Positions 45,873-54,490 are shown, counted from the stretch's first letter. The stretch: 64,000 nt of DNA from Leptolyngbya sp. FACHB-261 (GCF_014696065.1 NZ_JACJPL010000026.1:792984-856983); one strand, 5' to 3'. The notes: generated from the letters alone by a model not told the origin. Numbers and translations: made by a program.

Positions 45873-47390
45873 CTATTGAGTCTTTTCTTGGGCAATCAGA
45901 GGATGGGCCTTACAGGCTACTACGGGTGAGGCGGTCGAATAGCTAGGGCGATGGTATAGCGCTCTGGAGTTCTCAGGTCGGAAAGGCCGCTGAAAAAAGA
46001 ATTCCACTAATCTGTTCAAGCTTCCATATTCTTCGATTTTTGAGGGTCGGTTGCCTTGCTTCTTCAGCAAATTCAGCTCAATCTCTTGAGTTGAGGCATT
46101 GCCTTTGACCAACCAGCCGCTTGCCTTACTGGCCACCGAGAAGTCAGAGATTTCGATGGGGAGTCTCTCTGCTGATGGCTGCCAGAAAGGAACGAATCTG
46201 TCTACATAAAAAGCAGCAACTAGAGAACGCAAGGACCACAGACAACTGCCTGCTCCAGAATATTTATCCAGAACACTCAGGTTTTGACCGCAGTATCCCT
46301 GGGTGATTGTGCCGCTTTGTAGCGCACCCCGTTCTACAAAAAAGCGCCAAGTCAAATCTAGGGCACGGTAAGCCAGACCAGGGGACACCACCTCTGGCGC
46401 TAAGAGAGTGCCTGTGACCAAGGGGGCTGGCGCAGCGATTCGATAGCAGACACTTCTTCCCATGATGGGGAAGCCATTTTTACCAAATAGATATTTATAG
46501 AATTTTAGAAATTCGGCATGGGTTGTTCTAATAAAGTCTGGATCGAATTTAGGGTCAATTTGGTCAAGCCAAAAAAGGCTGTAATGAACCGCCCAAGCGT
46601 TGTAATAGTCGATGCCTTTAGGCGGGTCATTGAACCAACCTTCGCTCAAATAATTCTGCTTGTAACGTTGATATTGTTTGGCAATGACTGGGTTATAGGT
46701 TGGGTTGTTGATCCCTAAACCCTGTAGAGATTTCAAGGTGATCACAGGAAACAGCAACCAGTTGTTCTTGGCAACTTTTCGGTCTATAACCTGCTCTAGC
46801 CAGGTAGCGATCTGAGTCTTTTCCTGATTGGAAAAAGTCGGCCAAACAGATTCGCGGGCAATCCACAAACCCAAAGCTACGTCGGCTGCTTCAACGATGC
46901 GCTGATCGTGATTCTCAATCGTGCCCCAGTATTCAGAGTTTTGCCGATCGGTGCCAGCAACTAAGCCCTCATGTAGCAGTTGAATGAGGTCAAGCCGCTC
47001 ACCGTCGATCTCGATCAGGTTGTCGTAACCAGAGGACAGCCAGGCAGCAGCCAAGGGGAAGAAGCGGGCAAAGCCTTCTAGGGCATCTACTTTTACGCCA
47101 TGAGAACTGCCTGCGCCTGGATAGTAAACCAGGGCACCATTGGCAGAGCGGTATTTAACAAAGCCCAGGGTTAAGTATTGGAATAAGGCTTTGTAGCGGG
47201 TAGCGGGTGGTTCAGATTCTTCAGTCAGAAAGGTTTTTATAAGCCTGGCATCTGCTTGTTCATATCCCTTAAAGGGTTGAACAGCCTGACTCCAACCCTG
47301 AAGAGGCGGGTACCTCAGTCGTACGATTGTCCCAAAAACAACAACTATAAGTAGAAAAAACGCCGCCCACTTAACATTTCTCTTACTCAT
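45873..47390 (-). CDS. DUF2264 family protein, membrane-anchored (putative alpha/alpha-barrel glycan-active enzyme)
   Basis: The 505-residue product starts with one membrane anchor (VKWAAFFLLIVVVFGTIV). The body matches DUF2264: YYPGAGSSHGVKVDALEGFAR, ADVALGLWIARE, NNWLLFPVITLKSLQGLG, GIDYYNAWAVHYSLFW and FPIMGRSVCYRIA, an alpha/alpha-toroid related to glycoside hydrolase/lyase families. Members act on uronic acid sugars where known, but activity here is not shown. It has no obvious operon partner; the gene lies downstream of the CHAT-CHASE2 promoter region on the same strand, over 350 bases away. The anchor suggests a periplasmic enzyme working on cell-wall or exopolysaccharide. Confidence 0.8.
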   Translation of the reverse strand: MSKRNVKWAAFFLLIVVVFGTIVRLRYPPLQGWSQAVQPFKGYEQADARLIKTFLTEESEPPATRYKALFQYLTLGFVKYRSANGALVYYPGAGSSHGVKVDALEGFARFFPLAAAWLSSGYDNLIEIDGERLDLIQLLHEGLVAGTDRQNSEYWGTIENHDQRIVEAADVALGLWIARESVWPTFSNQEKTQIATWLEQVIDRKVAKNNWLLFPVITLKSLQGLGINNPTYNPVIAKQYQRYKQNYLSEGWFNDPPKGIDYYNAWAVHYSLFWLDQIDPKFDPDFIRTTHAEFLKFYKYLFGKNGFPIMGRSVCYRIAAPAPLVTGTLLAPEVVSPGLAYRALDLTWRFFVERGALQSGTITQGYCGQNLSVLDKYSGAGSCLWSLRSLVAAFYVDRFVPFWQPSAERLPIEISDFSVASKASGWLVKGNASTQEIELNLLKKQGNRPSKIEEYGSLNRLVEFFFQRPFRPENSRALYHRPSYSTASPVVACKAHPLIAQEKTQ

Positions 47391-47841
47391 TGAAGGTTTT
47401 GCCCCACCCTGGGATGTCTATGCGCTTTTGGAAGCCGAACTGAAAGGAGCCTTAAAGGCTACACAGATTCAGTCCTGCTATCGTCTTGCTAATAGCTTTT
47501 GATTGAGGTTCAATCCCTATCCTTATGACTTAAGCCTGGTCAGCTAAGGAGTTAAGACTCCATAAGGCAGTAATTCCTTCACTATAGCACCATTGTGCCA
47601 GTAATTACCCTGAAGTGTCAGTATACCTGAACACTCGCGTGTGTTGTGAAACTTCGTGCCTGTCCTGACTCCTCAGTGAGCTGAGTTCAAAAAATCTGTA
47701 TATTCGCTCACAGAATGAACTCTGGAAAAGCTGATGCCTACTGTCGCATTTTGCGTCACCCGCAGTGGATTTGGGATAGACAAAGCTCTGGAGATTTAGT
47801 CGTGCAGCTTGCCTCAAATTCATATCAAGCTATTTGCAGAC
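47391..47841. other. intergenic region without recognisable genes
   Basis: This 451-base stretch holds short frames on both strands (72 codons minus, 60 codons plus), none with a ribosome binding site or familiar sequence. A GGTTCAATCC-like box at about 47510 is not part of a tRNA fold. Confidence 0.3.
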
Positions 47842-48633
47842 CTAGATCAGCAGCCCAAGATCAAACGTTGCAGCGTAGCCTTGGCCAGTTTCAGTAAGTG
47901 TCAACAATAATTGATCGCCACCATTGCCAAAGAGTCCGTCCTCAGAGTTCTTCAGTGTGCGTTGTCCTTGCCTGGTGTAGGGTGCTTTTGCTCGCACTTG
48001 ATCTGTCACTGCGTCATCGAAATAGAGCTGAGAGGTGAACTCGTAATCCTGACCTGAGTTTGCCTGGGTGCGTATTTTGAAGTGGATATGAACGGTTCTG
48101 CCTGGATACCAACCGGGATAGATGGTTGTGAACTGAACGGTTCCATTAGCATCTGTCACTTGATATCCGCGCAGGAACTTTTGGCCGATGGTGCTGAAAC
48201 TGCGGTCGCTGACATCTGAATAGATGCCCTTTGCGTCACAGTGCCAGATATCTACGATTGCTCCTACGAGGGGTACGCAACGGGTGCTGCTGGCTTGAGA
48301 GATGCGTAATGTCAGTTGAAGCGGTACGCCATCTTTCACGGAACCATCAGAGGGCTCAGAACGGATGTCAGAGCGGTTGAGTCTTTCATCTACAAAATAG
48401 GGCCCTTCGGTCTGCTGCGGACGCACCACACAGCCAGGCAAGGCTGCACTAGACAAGACTGAACCAGGTGTTGGTGTTGCAGGATTTGCAGTAGATGATA
48501 CTTGGGCGGAGGCTTGGCTGGAGCTAGATTTTCTGGGGATGCAGCTTACTAGCAGGGCAGCTCCAGATGCTCTCAATAGGGCCAATGCCTCTCTCCGCTT
48601 TAGAAGCCGACCGAGTTGGCGGAGGTTGTTCAT
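47842..48633 (-). CDS. intradiol ring-cleavage dioxygenase family protein, lipoprotein-like
   Basis: The protein has an N-terminal signal with lipobox-like Leu-Val-Ser-Cys (about residue 31) and a Ser/Ala linker. The C-terminal domain resembles the protocatechuate 3,4-dioxygenase beta subunit: RPQQTEGPYFVDERLNRSDI, VGAIVDIWHCDAKGIYSDV and IYPGWYPGRTVHIHF. The Fe(III) ligands Tyr (GIYSD), Tyr (GWYPGR) and two His (VHIHF) are all present, so iron binding and catalysis are plausible. Most dioxygenases of this type are cytoplasmic; an exported form suggests a substrate outside the membrane, perhaps a plant or soil phenolic. No aromatic catabolism genes are nearby. Confidence 0.85.
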   Translation of the reverse strand: MNNLRQLGRLLKRREALALLRASGAALLVSCIPRKSSSSQASAQVSSTANPATPTPGSVLSSAALPGCVVRPQQTEGPYFVDERLNRSDIRSEPSDGSVKDGVPLQLTLRISQASSTRCVPLVGAIVDIWHCDAKGIYSDVSDRSFSTIGQKFLRGYQVTDANGTVQFTTIYPGWYPGRTVHIHFKIRTQANSGQDYEFTSQLYFDDAVTDQVRAKAPYTRQGQRTLKNSEDGLFGNGGDQLLLTLTETGQGYAATFDLGLLI

Positions 48634-48819
48634 GCCATTGCTCTCGAATGCCTTTACTGCTCTATTAAACTGCTTCAGAATGGGGGTTTGCTTCCTGCTT
48701 AAATGACAGTTTTGCCCTTGAGGTTTGCTCTTGAAGTTTACTATTAAGGTTTATATTGAGTTTTGCCATTACTGGATGGCTTTTAAGCTCTGGGTAAGTT
48801 TTGAGTAAGCTCTGAATCT

Positions 48820-49152
48820 CTAGCTTCTAGGGGCATACATGATGACCAAAACTCCTAGCAATGCAATCCCACCTCCTAACAGATCAAACTTGTCGGGAAC
48901 AACCTGATCCACCAACCAACCCCATAAAATCGCCAATGCAATGAAGATGCCACCGTAGGCTGCATAGGCACGACCGAAGTTGACGGGTTGTAGAGTCGGA
49001 ACGATGCCATAAAGGCCTAGTACCACTACGCCAATGACGGCTAGCCAAATGCTTTTTCCTTCACGCAACCACAACCAAAACAGGTAGCCACCGCCAATTT
49101 CACAAAGTCCAGCCAAGATAAACAACAATAAGGATTGAACCACTGCTTGCAT
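48820..49152 (-). CDS. YnfA/UPF0060 family small membrane protein
   Basis: A 110-residue protein with four hydrophobic helices, nearly all of its length: [76 protein letters not shown]. The pattern [18 protein letters not shown] and [14 protein letters not shown] are family signatures. The fold is that of small multidrug resistance-type proteins, but the transported compound is not established. Monocistronic, to judge from spacing. Confidence 0.92.
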   Translation of the reverse strand: MQAVVQSLLLFILAGLCEIGGGYLFWLWLREGKSIWLAVIGVVVLGLYGIVPTLQPVNFGRAYAAYGGIFIALAILWGWLVDQVVPDKFDLLGGGIALLGVLVIMYAPRS

Positions 49153-49239
49153 GCGTTCACGTTTCTCTCTTGATGGTTGCGGATTCTTAGCTCATGCTAG
49201 GAGGAGATAGCTGTTGCTTCTGCTGTTGTCTATTTCTAA

Positions 49240-49686
49240 TTAAGCTCTTTGTTTCACAAATTTGATCTGCTCATCCGCTTGAACTTCTGTAGGAATCCAG
49301 CCTAGGTGGAGGTAAAAGCCATAAGCTCTGAGCTTTGGGTCGTTGCCTGTGAGTAACCAGATCTCTTCACTCCCCTGTGCCCATAGCCATTCCTCGGCTC
49401 GTTGCATGAGGGCACGACCTGCGCCACGGCCTTCGAAAGCGGGCAGGACAAACATGCCAAAAATCATTTTCTCGGTTGAATTTGCAATTGAAAAGGCGAT
49501 AGGTTGCTTGTCTATTTCAGCAATCCAAGCTCGGTAATCAGTTCGCAGAATCTCAGCGACTGTTTCTGGGGTGATTCCCAACTCAGCCAGCTCCTCGCGG
49601 GACTGATGATTCTCGATGACGCTAGTTCTGATGTTGAAGAGCGTCTCAACATCTTCAAGTCGTGCGTCTCGAATGTTCAAACTCAT
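49240..49686 (-). CDS. GNAT family N-acetyltransferase
   Basis: The 148-residue product carries the acetyl-CoA binding core: KMIFGMFVLPAFEGRGAGRALMQ (R/Q-x-x-G-x-G/A loop GRGAGRA), EEWLWAQGSEEIWLLTG and YGFYLHLGWIP. The start ATG 49686 (MSLNIRDARLEDVETL) has GGAAGG about 6 bases upstream; a longer frame to 49731 lacks a signal. Acceptor substrate unknown. Confidence 0.85.
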   Translation of the reverse strand: MSLNIRDARLEDVETLFNIRTSVIENHQSREELAELGITPETVAEILRTDYRAWIAEIDKQPIAFSIANSTEKMIFGMFVLPAFEGRGAGRALMQRAEEWLWAQGSEEIWLLTGNDPKLRAYGFYLHLGWIPTEVQADEQIKFVKQRA

Positions 49687-49825
49687 CTGAACCTTCCACA
49701 AGACATATACTTGCCCTCCTATCTTCAACAAACAGCAAGGTTCGCTTCAACGGGATGAACTTCTGGCAAAATCTCAGCAGGTTTGAGGGGAATTGTCTAT
49801 GCAGAGTCGAGAAATGCCTGGTTTG

Positions 49826-49993
49826 GAAGCCTTGCAGCGAACTCTGAAAGCTTAACTGAGTGCCCTGTAAGCCTTACAGCCAATTCTGCATGCTTTACAG
49901 CCCGCTCTGCGATGCTTCCAGCCCACTCTGGAAGCTGTGCAGAGAACTCTGGAAGCTTAACAACCAACTCTGTAAGCCTTGCAGCGAGCTCTG
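49826..49993. repeat. array of eight 21-bp imperfect tandem repeats
   Basis: Eight units of exactly 21 bases begin at 49826, 49847, 49868, 49889, 49910, 49931, 49952 and 49973. Most end in (A/G)CTCTG and many start GAAGC or TAAGC. The bases just before it (49803-49818, AGAGTCGAGAAATGCC) match a unit of the array at 39 kb (AGAGTCGAGAAACGCT), so the two arrays are related. Confidence 0.85.
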
Positions 49994-50243
49994 AATCGAG
50001 TAATTACATAAGCGAACTTTATCTTTAGCTTCGCTTAACGATTAGCTGATCGGCGGCTTGCTTTCTCTCGCTTGCACAATGCTCGGCGCTCTGCTAATCT
50101 GTGCTGCATCGCACTGAGCGGAGCTTTTGCCTATTGCCAATCGCTGATAATTCACTAAAAAAATTTAGCGCTGCCGAGAAGTTATAAGCCAACTCCTGGG
50201 CAGCTAACCCCTCAACTGGTGTATCCCCAGTCAGGAGGCTAAC

Positions 50244-50311
50244 GGGTGATTTTAACACCCATAGCCACCCCGACTTTGCGTGGTCACTTTGAGACCAAGA
50301 CAGGGTGGCTA
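50244..50311. repeat. group of adjacent hairpins
   Basis: GGGTG/CACCC (50244-50248 and 50256-50260) is followed by TAGCCACCC (50262-50270) paired with GGGTGGCTA (50303-50311). Between the latter arms TGGTC (50281-50285) pairs with GACCA (50293-50297). It looks like a compact folded element; no T-run follows. Confidence 0.45.
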
Positions 50312-50329
50312 ATCATTTGGCGGTATCCC

Positions 50330-50545
50330 GGTAAGGGCGAGGCAACCTCGCCCTTACCCACGACCGCATTCTGGCCCCCCTAACCCCCCAATTCTGGGGG
50401 GAACCGGAACTGATTCTTGTTACCGCACTAAACCATTCAAGTAAGGGCGAGAGAACCTCGCCCCTGCCCACGACCGTAGGGTTTCTAACCCGTCAATTGC
50501 AACCATGAACCTCGGTAGGGGCAGGGTTTCCCTGCCCGGTGCAAC
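50330..50545. repeat. three GC-rich palindromic interspersed elements
   Basis: Element 1: GGTAAGGGCGAGG (50330-50342), CAA, and its exact complement (50346-50358). Element 2 (50440-50467): GTAAGGGCGAG with CTCGCCCCTGC. Element 3 (50514-50540): GGGGCAGGG, TTT, CCCTGCCC. Elements 1 and 2 are both followed by CCCACGACCG. A C6/G6 hairpin (about 50384-50401) lies between them. Confidence 0.65.
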
Positions 50546-50628
50546 CTTGCCGCAATTGCAAGGGTTTTCCCCTAGGTTTCTTCTTTCTCTTTTACAACCC
50601 ACATCGCATACACAAACTTCAATCCCCA

Positions 50629-50955
50629 ATGTCACCCTCACATCTATCCCCTTCCCAGCGCCGCTTGCAAATTTGGGATTACATCAGTCGTCAACTCAAG
50701 CTAATGCCGCAACTCAAACTGATCTTGTTAATCCTAGCGAACTACACCGACCCGCAGAATCAAAAAGCGAATATTCCCGCGTCCTTGATCATTCGGGACT
50801 CTGGTCTGCGCGACGAAGAAATCAAGCGGTTGTTAGCGAGCTTGGAAGCAGCTAACTGGGTGGAAAGTACTCGTGTCCTGACCGATGCTGGGCGATCGGT
50901 CATCCTCTACAACCTTTCTGCCCAGTTGCTCAAGCAAGCTCTAAGTTCAAGCTAA
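50629..50955 (+). CDS. small helix-turn-helix-like protein (108 aa), unknown role
   Basis: The product starts MSPSHLSPSQRRLQIWDYIS and has a helical N-terminal half (RQLKLMPQLKLILLILANYT), then a winged-helix-like pattern (ASLIIRDSGLRDEEIKRLLASLEAANWVEST) that looks like helix, turn, recognition helix and wing. This points to a small DNA-binding regulator, but no family was identified. ATG 50629 is chosen as the first in-frame ATG before this block. The longer frame to 50539 runs through repeat sequence and is unlikely. Convergent with the small protein at 50992-51240. Confidence 0.55.
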   Translation: MSPSHLSPSQRRLQIWDYISRQLKLMPQLKLILLILANYTDPQNQKANIPASLIIRDSGLRDEEIKRLLASLEAANWVESTRVLTDAGRSVILYNLSAQLLKQALSSS

Positions 50956-50991
50956 GTTCAAGCTGAGAAGCTGAAAGTTGGGATTTTAAGG

Positions 50992-51240
50992 TCAAGCAGT
51001 AGGAGCCGCTAACCCCTGTTCCTCTGCTTGAATACGTTGCTGCATCTTAATGATCTTGGCCCGCAATTCTGCCCGCAACTCTTGCAAGGCTTCAATCTCT
51101 TCTTCAGCTTCCTCTAGACAAATGCAGAGTGTAGCTAGTGCCCGCTGCTGACCTTGAAGCTCCAGGGGGCGCTTCTGCGCCAAACCTGGGTGTTGAGCTA
51201 AAGCTTGGCAGGGTTCACAGATTGGGCTGGAGACAATCAT
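50992..51240 (-). CDS. small coiled-coil protein with CxxC motif (82 aa)
   Basis: No family was recognised. From ATG 51240 (AGGAAA about 7 bases upstream) the product has a CEPC motif near the N-terminus, a single C-I-C pair in the middle, and a strongly helical, heptad-like C-terminal half (LEEAEEEIEALQELRAELRAKI). ATG 51255 is a longer alternative without a binding site. It follows the 98-residue gene by about 90 bases on the same strand. Confidence 0.5.
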   Translation of the reverse strand: MIVSSPICEPCQALAQHPGLAQKRPLELQGQQRALATLCICLEEAEEEIEALQELRAELRAKIIKMQQRIQAEEQGLAAPTA

Positions 51241-51331
51241 TTGCAATTTCCTCATTTGAACTTGAAGTAACTATGGCCTAAGCAACTTGTTGAAAAACAG
51301 CTGTTGAAGAACAGCTACGGCTAGCTCTGTA

Positions 51332-51628
51332 CTAGAGATTTTCGATGTGTCCAGTATTAACAGAAAGGACATTAACAGGAAAGATAACAGAGTAAAGAGA
51401 AGGATCAACCCGGTCCTCAAATTGCAGGTCTAAAGCTTGCTCTTGCAGGGTTGAGAAGTGAGAATTTTCAGAGCGAGCTTGCTCAAGCTCTCCTTGTTTA
51501 CCAGAAACCCAAAACGCTTGCATGAGAAGCTCAAGCTTTGACCGGGCAATGGAAAACGATTGTTGCAGGTATTGCTGAAGAGACTGTTGGTTGTTCGCTG
51601 GCGCTGGGATTGGGTTGAACGTGCTCAT
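51332..51628 (-). CDS. hypothetical protein (98 aa)
   Basis: ATG 51628 has an excellent AAGGAG (reverse of 51636-51641) 7 bases upstream. The sequence starts MSTFNPIPAPANNQQSLQQYLQ, is helical in the middle (FSIARSKLELLMQAFWVSG) and ends with a beta-like tail (SVIFPVNVLSVNTGHIENL). It has no signal or membrane segment and no recognised family. It lies between the coiled-coil gene and tpsB in the same direction as both. Confidence 0.5.
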   Translation of the reverse strand: MSTFNPIPAPANNQQSLQQYLQQSFSIARSKLELLMQAFWVSGKQGELEQARSENSHFSTLQEQALDLQFEDRVDPSLYSVIFPVNVLSVNTGHIENL

Positions 51629-51966
51629 ATTCAATCTCCTTCACAACAGTGGTTTGTTCCAGGCGCAATTAGAGTGTGCACTTTTCTTCTGGCTTGCAAC
51701 AGGCAAACTCAGCCAGTAAACCCCTAACTTAAGGGCTTAGCGATCTAAACCTCGTCGGCAGCCCGCAGCACAATCTTGCCGCGAGTCAGTTGCCTGACCT
51801 GGGCTGAACCGAAACCGCTGTCCCTCGCACGCTTGCCCTCCGCAGCCTGTAGGTTGCTGCCGCCGCTGTCCTAATCTTGCCCAGATTGCAAAAAGGCAAA
51901 GTAAACCTGCGAGGTGCCAACTTAAGGTTTGGACGCAAGGCCGGTTAAAGCTCACTTAGAGCCCAG
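51629..51966. other. gap between tpsB-like gene and small genes
   Basis: No gene or structure was recognised. A 72-codon minus frame (51737-51955) is Arg/Cys/Gly-rich and has no ribosome binding site; it is not called. Confidence 0.3.
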
Positions 51967-53637
51967 CTAAAGCCCGTAGGACACACTAAAGTAGATGCCG
52001 TCATCCTGGAGGCTATCGCGGCGGTCCTCTATATCGACAAAAGGCAATGCAAAGTCGAGCCGCAGGTTCAGCGCTGCTAGGGGTTGCCAGAGAATGCCCA
52101 AACCGATATCGCCCAAAAGCCTCTGACCCTGCAGGAAGTTGGGATTGTCAGGGGTATTCCAGACATAGCCCGTTTCCACAAAGGGAGCAAGCTGCAACGT
52201 TGGGTCACCTAAGGCATTGCGCAAAACCGGGATTCGCCCCTCTACGGACAAAGACAGACCATTATCTCCCGCTCGGACATTGGGTCGGTAGCCCCGCAGC
52301 GCTTGACCGCCCCCTAAAAAAAATTGCTGGGAAGGCAGCAAGGGATCAGGGGTCAGTTGCAAAGCACCTCGTACAATCAACTGATAATCATTGCCCAACT
52401 GCTGAAAGCGCTGCACCTGACCTAGCCAGCTAAAAAATTCGCCGTCTGGAATGCTGCCAGGATTCTCAGTTGCATCTAAAATGCCTAAACCCAGACTCAC
52501 TTGAGATTGCAAGGCCCAAGCGCCCTGAGTATCGCGTCTCACATAATCCTGGCTGAACCTAAGCACCCGCGTTCGGCTAAAGCCATTCTCATCGGGGCCA
52601 ATACCAAAGGGGTTGGGGAAGTTCTCGAACAGAAAAGTTTGGCTATCTTGAACCGTGAATCCTAAAGACAGAGCAAACTCTTCCCGCAGCGAACGAATCA
52701 ACGGTTGGCGATAGTTGATTTCGTAAAACTCACCGCGACTGCGAATGCCAAAGGCAGCAAAATCACGATCTGTAATTCGGGCTGAACTCTGGAAGGTGCG
52801 CAGTTGTAGAGCACCTCCCAGAGGGTTCAGGGGGAGACGATAGCTAGCGTCGTAAAGGTTTAGGGCAGCTCTAGGGAAATCCGCTAGATTGAGGCCCACG
52901 CCATAGCCAAAGGCAATTTCATCGCCTACTCCCGTCAAGTTTTGATAGCTCAGCGCGACATTAACTTGTTGCGGCGCAATACTGGGAGAAGAATAATTGT
53001 TGAAGCCAACTTCTGCATTGAAAGGCTTAGCTTCTATAACCTGGATAATCAAAATACTCTGACCAACGCCAGTTCCAGCTTGTAAACTAGCCTCCACACT
53101 TTCAAGCAGAGGATCAATTTTGAGGAGCCGCAATTGCTCTTCCAGCCTGCTGGTATTCAGAGGTCGCCCAGTGCCAAGTTGAATGCGACGACGCACATAG
53201 TTTGGATTGAGGCGTTGAGTGCCCTCCACCCGGATCTCTTCAATTCCTCCCTCAATTACCTGAATACGTGTTGTCTCAGTATTCAAGCTTTCAAAATCGA
53301 GTACAGCTCTAGAAGTAATGTAGCCCCGTTCCGCATAGAGCCTGCTAATTGCATCTACTGCTGCGCTTAGCTCTTGAAGGCTGACCGTGCGCCCTTGCAA
53401 GGGTTGAACAATGGGATTAAGAATTTCTGGGCCGAAGATAGTGCTGCCTCTTACCTCAAGCTGGCGCACTTGAACCAGCGAGGTAGGGGAAGGTGAATTG
53501 AAGGGAGGTTCGCTGGGGGCGTCTGGTGATTCTGGTAATTGGCTGAGAGTAGGTAAGCCGTCACTCGGGGCAGCCCAGACCGCCGGAGCAGCCAGCACAG
53601 AAACTAAAAGAACTAAAGCTCCTACATTCGCAGCCAC
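51967..53637 (-). CDS. ShlB/FhaC/HecB-type two-partner secretion transporter (TpsB)
   Basis: A 556-residue outer-membrane exporter. A signal peptide (VGALVLLVSVLAAPAVWAA) is followed by a Pro-rich linker, two POTRA domains (about 55-130 with VRQLEVRGSTIFGPEIL, and 130-205 with IEEIRVEGTQRLNPNYV) and a 16-strand beta barrel. The conserved loop motif is present as LRGYRP (VRGY class). The barrel ends YFSVSYGL, so the C-terminal residue is Leu rather than the usual Phe. The partner exoprotein is likely the TpsA-like gene at 36.6 kb. The start is GTG 53637: a stop codon four codons upstream excludes longer frames. Confidence 0.88.
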   Translation of the reverse strand: MAANVGALVLLVSVLAAPAVWAAPSDGLPTLSQLPESPDAPSEPPFNSPSPTSLVQVRQLEVRGSTIFGPEILNPIVQPLQGRTVSLQELSAAVDAISRLYAERGYITSRAVLDFESLNTETTRIQVIEGGIEEIRVEGTQRLNPNYVRRRIQLGTGRPLNTSRLEEQLRLLKIDPLLESVEASLQAGTGVGQSILIIQVIEAKPFNAEVGFNNYSSPSIAPQQVNVALSYQNLTGVGDEIAFGYGVGLNLADFPRAALNLYDASYRLPLNPLGGALQLRTFQSSARITDRDFAAFGIRSRGEFYEINYRQPLIRSLREEFALSLGFTVQDSQTFLFENFPNPFGIGPDENGFSRTRVLRFSQDYVRRDTQGAWALQSQVSLGLGILDATENPGSIPDGEFFSWLGQVQRFQQLGNDYQLIVRGALQLTPDPLLPSQQFFLGGGQALRGYRPNVRAGDNGLSLSVEGRIPVLRNALGDPTLQLAPFVETGYVWNTPDNPNFLQGQRLLGDIGLGILWQPLAALNLRLDFALPFVDIEDRRDSLQDDGIYFSVSYGL

Positions 53638-53989
53638 ACCTCGAGCCTACTTTGAAGTAGGGAAGCTCTGTACGCCCCCCACGGTAATGCCAAGCCTGTG
53701 AAAATGCAAATATTCGATTTATTTTTGCTAAAGTTATTTTTGCTAAAAAGTGTGCTGTTTTGAGCGAGTATTTTGGGTTCGCCTATCTCACGCTACTGTG
53801 TTCTCCGGCTAGCTTGACCAGCGCCGACTGATGCAAATTCTTTGAAGTTTTTGCAAGAAGAAACTCAATGGCTAGTTTAAATATTCCGTGCAAACGTTCT
53901 CGACGCTAATGCTGTCCTAGTGCCCGACTCATTGACTCTAGAGACTTGCGGACCTAGAAAATTTGGTAGGCTCTGCCATTGAGTCACTC
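53638..53989. other. upstream region of the TpsB gene
   Basis: No gene is seen. A 14-bp direct repeat TTATTTTTGCTAAA occurs at 53719-53732 and 53734-53747. The stretch should carry the TpsB promoter. Confidence 0.4.
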
Positions 53990-54490
53990 CTAATGGCTAA
54001 TCAGATTGTGAACCGGCACATCGCCGTAAGTGACTTCCTCAATCAAGTGGCAAAGCTCCTGGCTACGAGGAGCGCTCAGAGGTTCATCTGCCCATTTGTC
54101 TCGATAGGTCTCCAGTTCCGCCTTTAAGGTTGTTGTGCGATAAATCTGTTCCTCAAGGTGGGAAATCTTCTGATTCAGTAGATCCTGAACCATAGGACAA
54201 GCAGAATCACCCCGACGACGAACACCTAGAATCTGCTGGATTTCGGAGAGCGAAAATTGCAGAGACTGAGCTTTTCTGATGAATTGGAGCCTCCTGACCG
54301 CTTCGCGATTGTAATAGCGGTAGCCACTCTCACTTCTGGAAGCTGGTTCTATTAAGCCTAAAGTTTCGTAATAGCGGATGGTGCCCACGGCTACCTCCGC
54401 TTGCGTTGCTAGCTCGCCGATCTTTAGCAGCTTAGAGTTGGACGACTGATTTGACGACTCAGTTAAAGAACCTTTGGTAAAAGCAACCAT
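53990..54490 (-). CDS. MerR-family metal-responsive transcription regulator (CueR/ZntR-like)
   Basis: A 166-residue MerR activator: N-terminal winged helix (about 22-90) with KIGELATQAEVAVGTIRYYE and SESGYRYYNREAVRRL, then a dimerisation helix, and a C-terminal region with cysteines (SACPMVQ near residue 107, ELCHLIEEVTYGD near the end) that could bind metal. The first Cys is at the position used in this family for thiolate metal ligands; the typical CueR pair is not fully conserved, so the metal may be Cu, Zn or Cd. The gene is divergent from copZ-copA. Its own promoter and that of copZ each hold a copy of the same operator. Confidence 0.88.
   Translation of the reverse strand: MVAFTKGSLTESSNQSSNSKLLKIGELATQAEVAVGTIRYYETLGLIEPASRSESGYRYYNREAVRRLQFIRKAQSLQFSLSEIQQILGVRRRGDSACPMVQDLLNQKISHLEEQIYRTTTLKAELETYRDKWADEPLSAPRSQELCHLIEEVTYGDVPVHNLISH

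Larger units (their letters stand above)
49687..50628. other. repeat-rich gap: 21-bp array and palindromic elements
   Basis: No confident gene is present in this 942-base gap. From left to right it contains a 21-bp tandem array (49826-49993), a paired hairpin group (50244-50311) and three palindromic GTAAGGGCGAGG-type elements (50330-50545). The elements are listed separately. The 81-codon frame at 49783-50028 follows the array and may be a by-product of its 21-base period. Confidence 0.6.

Noticed and set aside
47500..47530. GGTTCAATCC box as a tRNA T-loop
   Set aside because: No acceptor, D or anticodon arms can be folded around it.
47605..47823. 72-codon minus-strand frame
   Set aside because: No start signal, odd composition, no recognised family.
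49783..50028. 81-codon frame with heptapeptide repeats (SLTANSA type)
   Set aside because: It exists only because the repeats are 21 bases long; it has no ribosome binding site and no homology that I recognise.
51737..51955. 72-codon minus-strand frame rich in Arg, Cys and Gly
   Set aside because: Low complexity, no ribosome binding site, probably non-coding.
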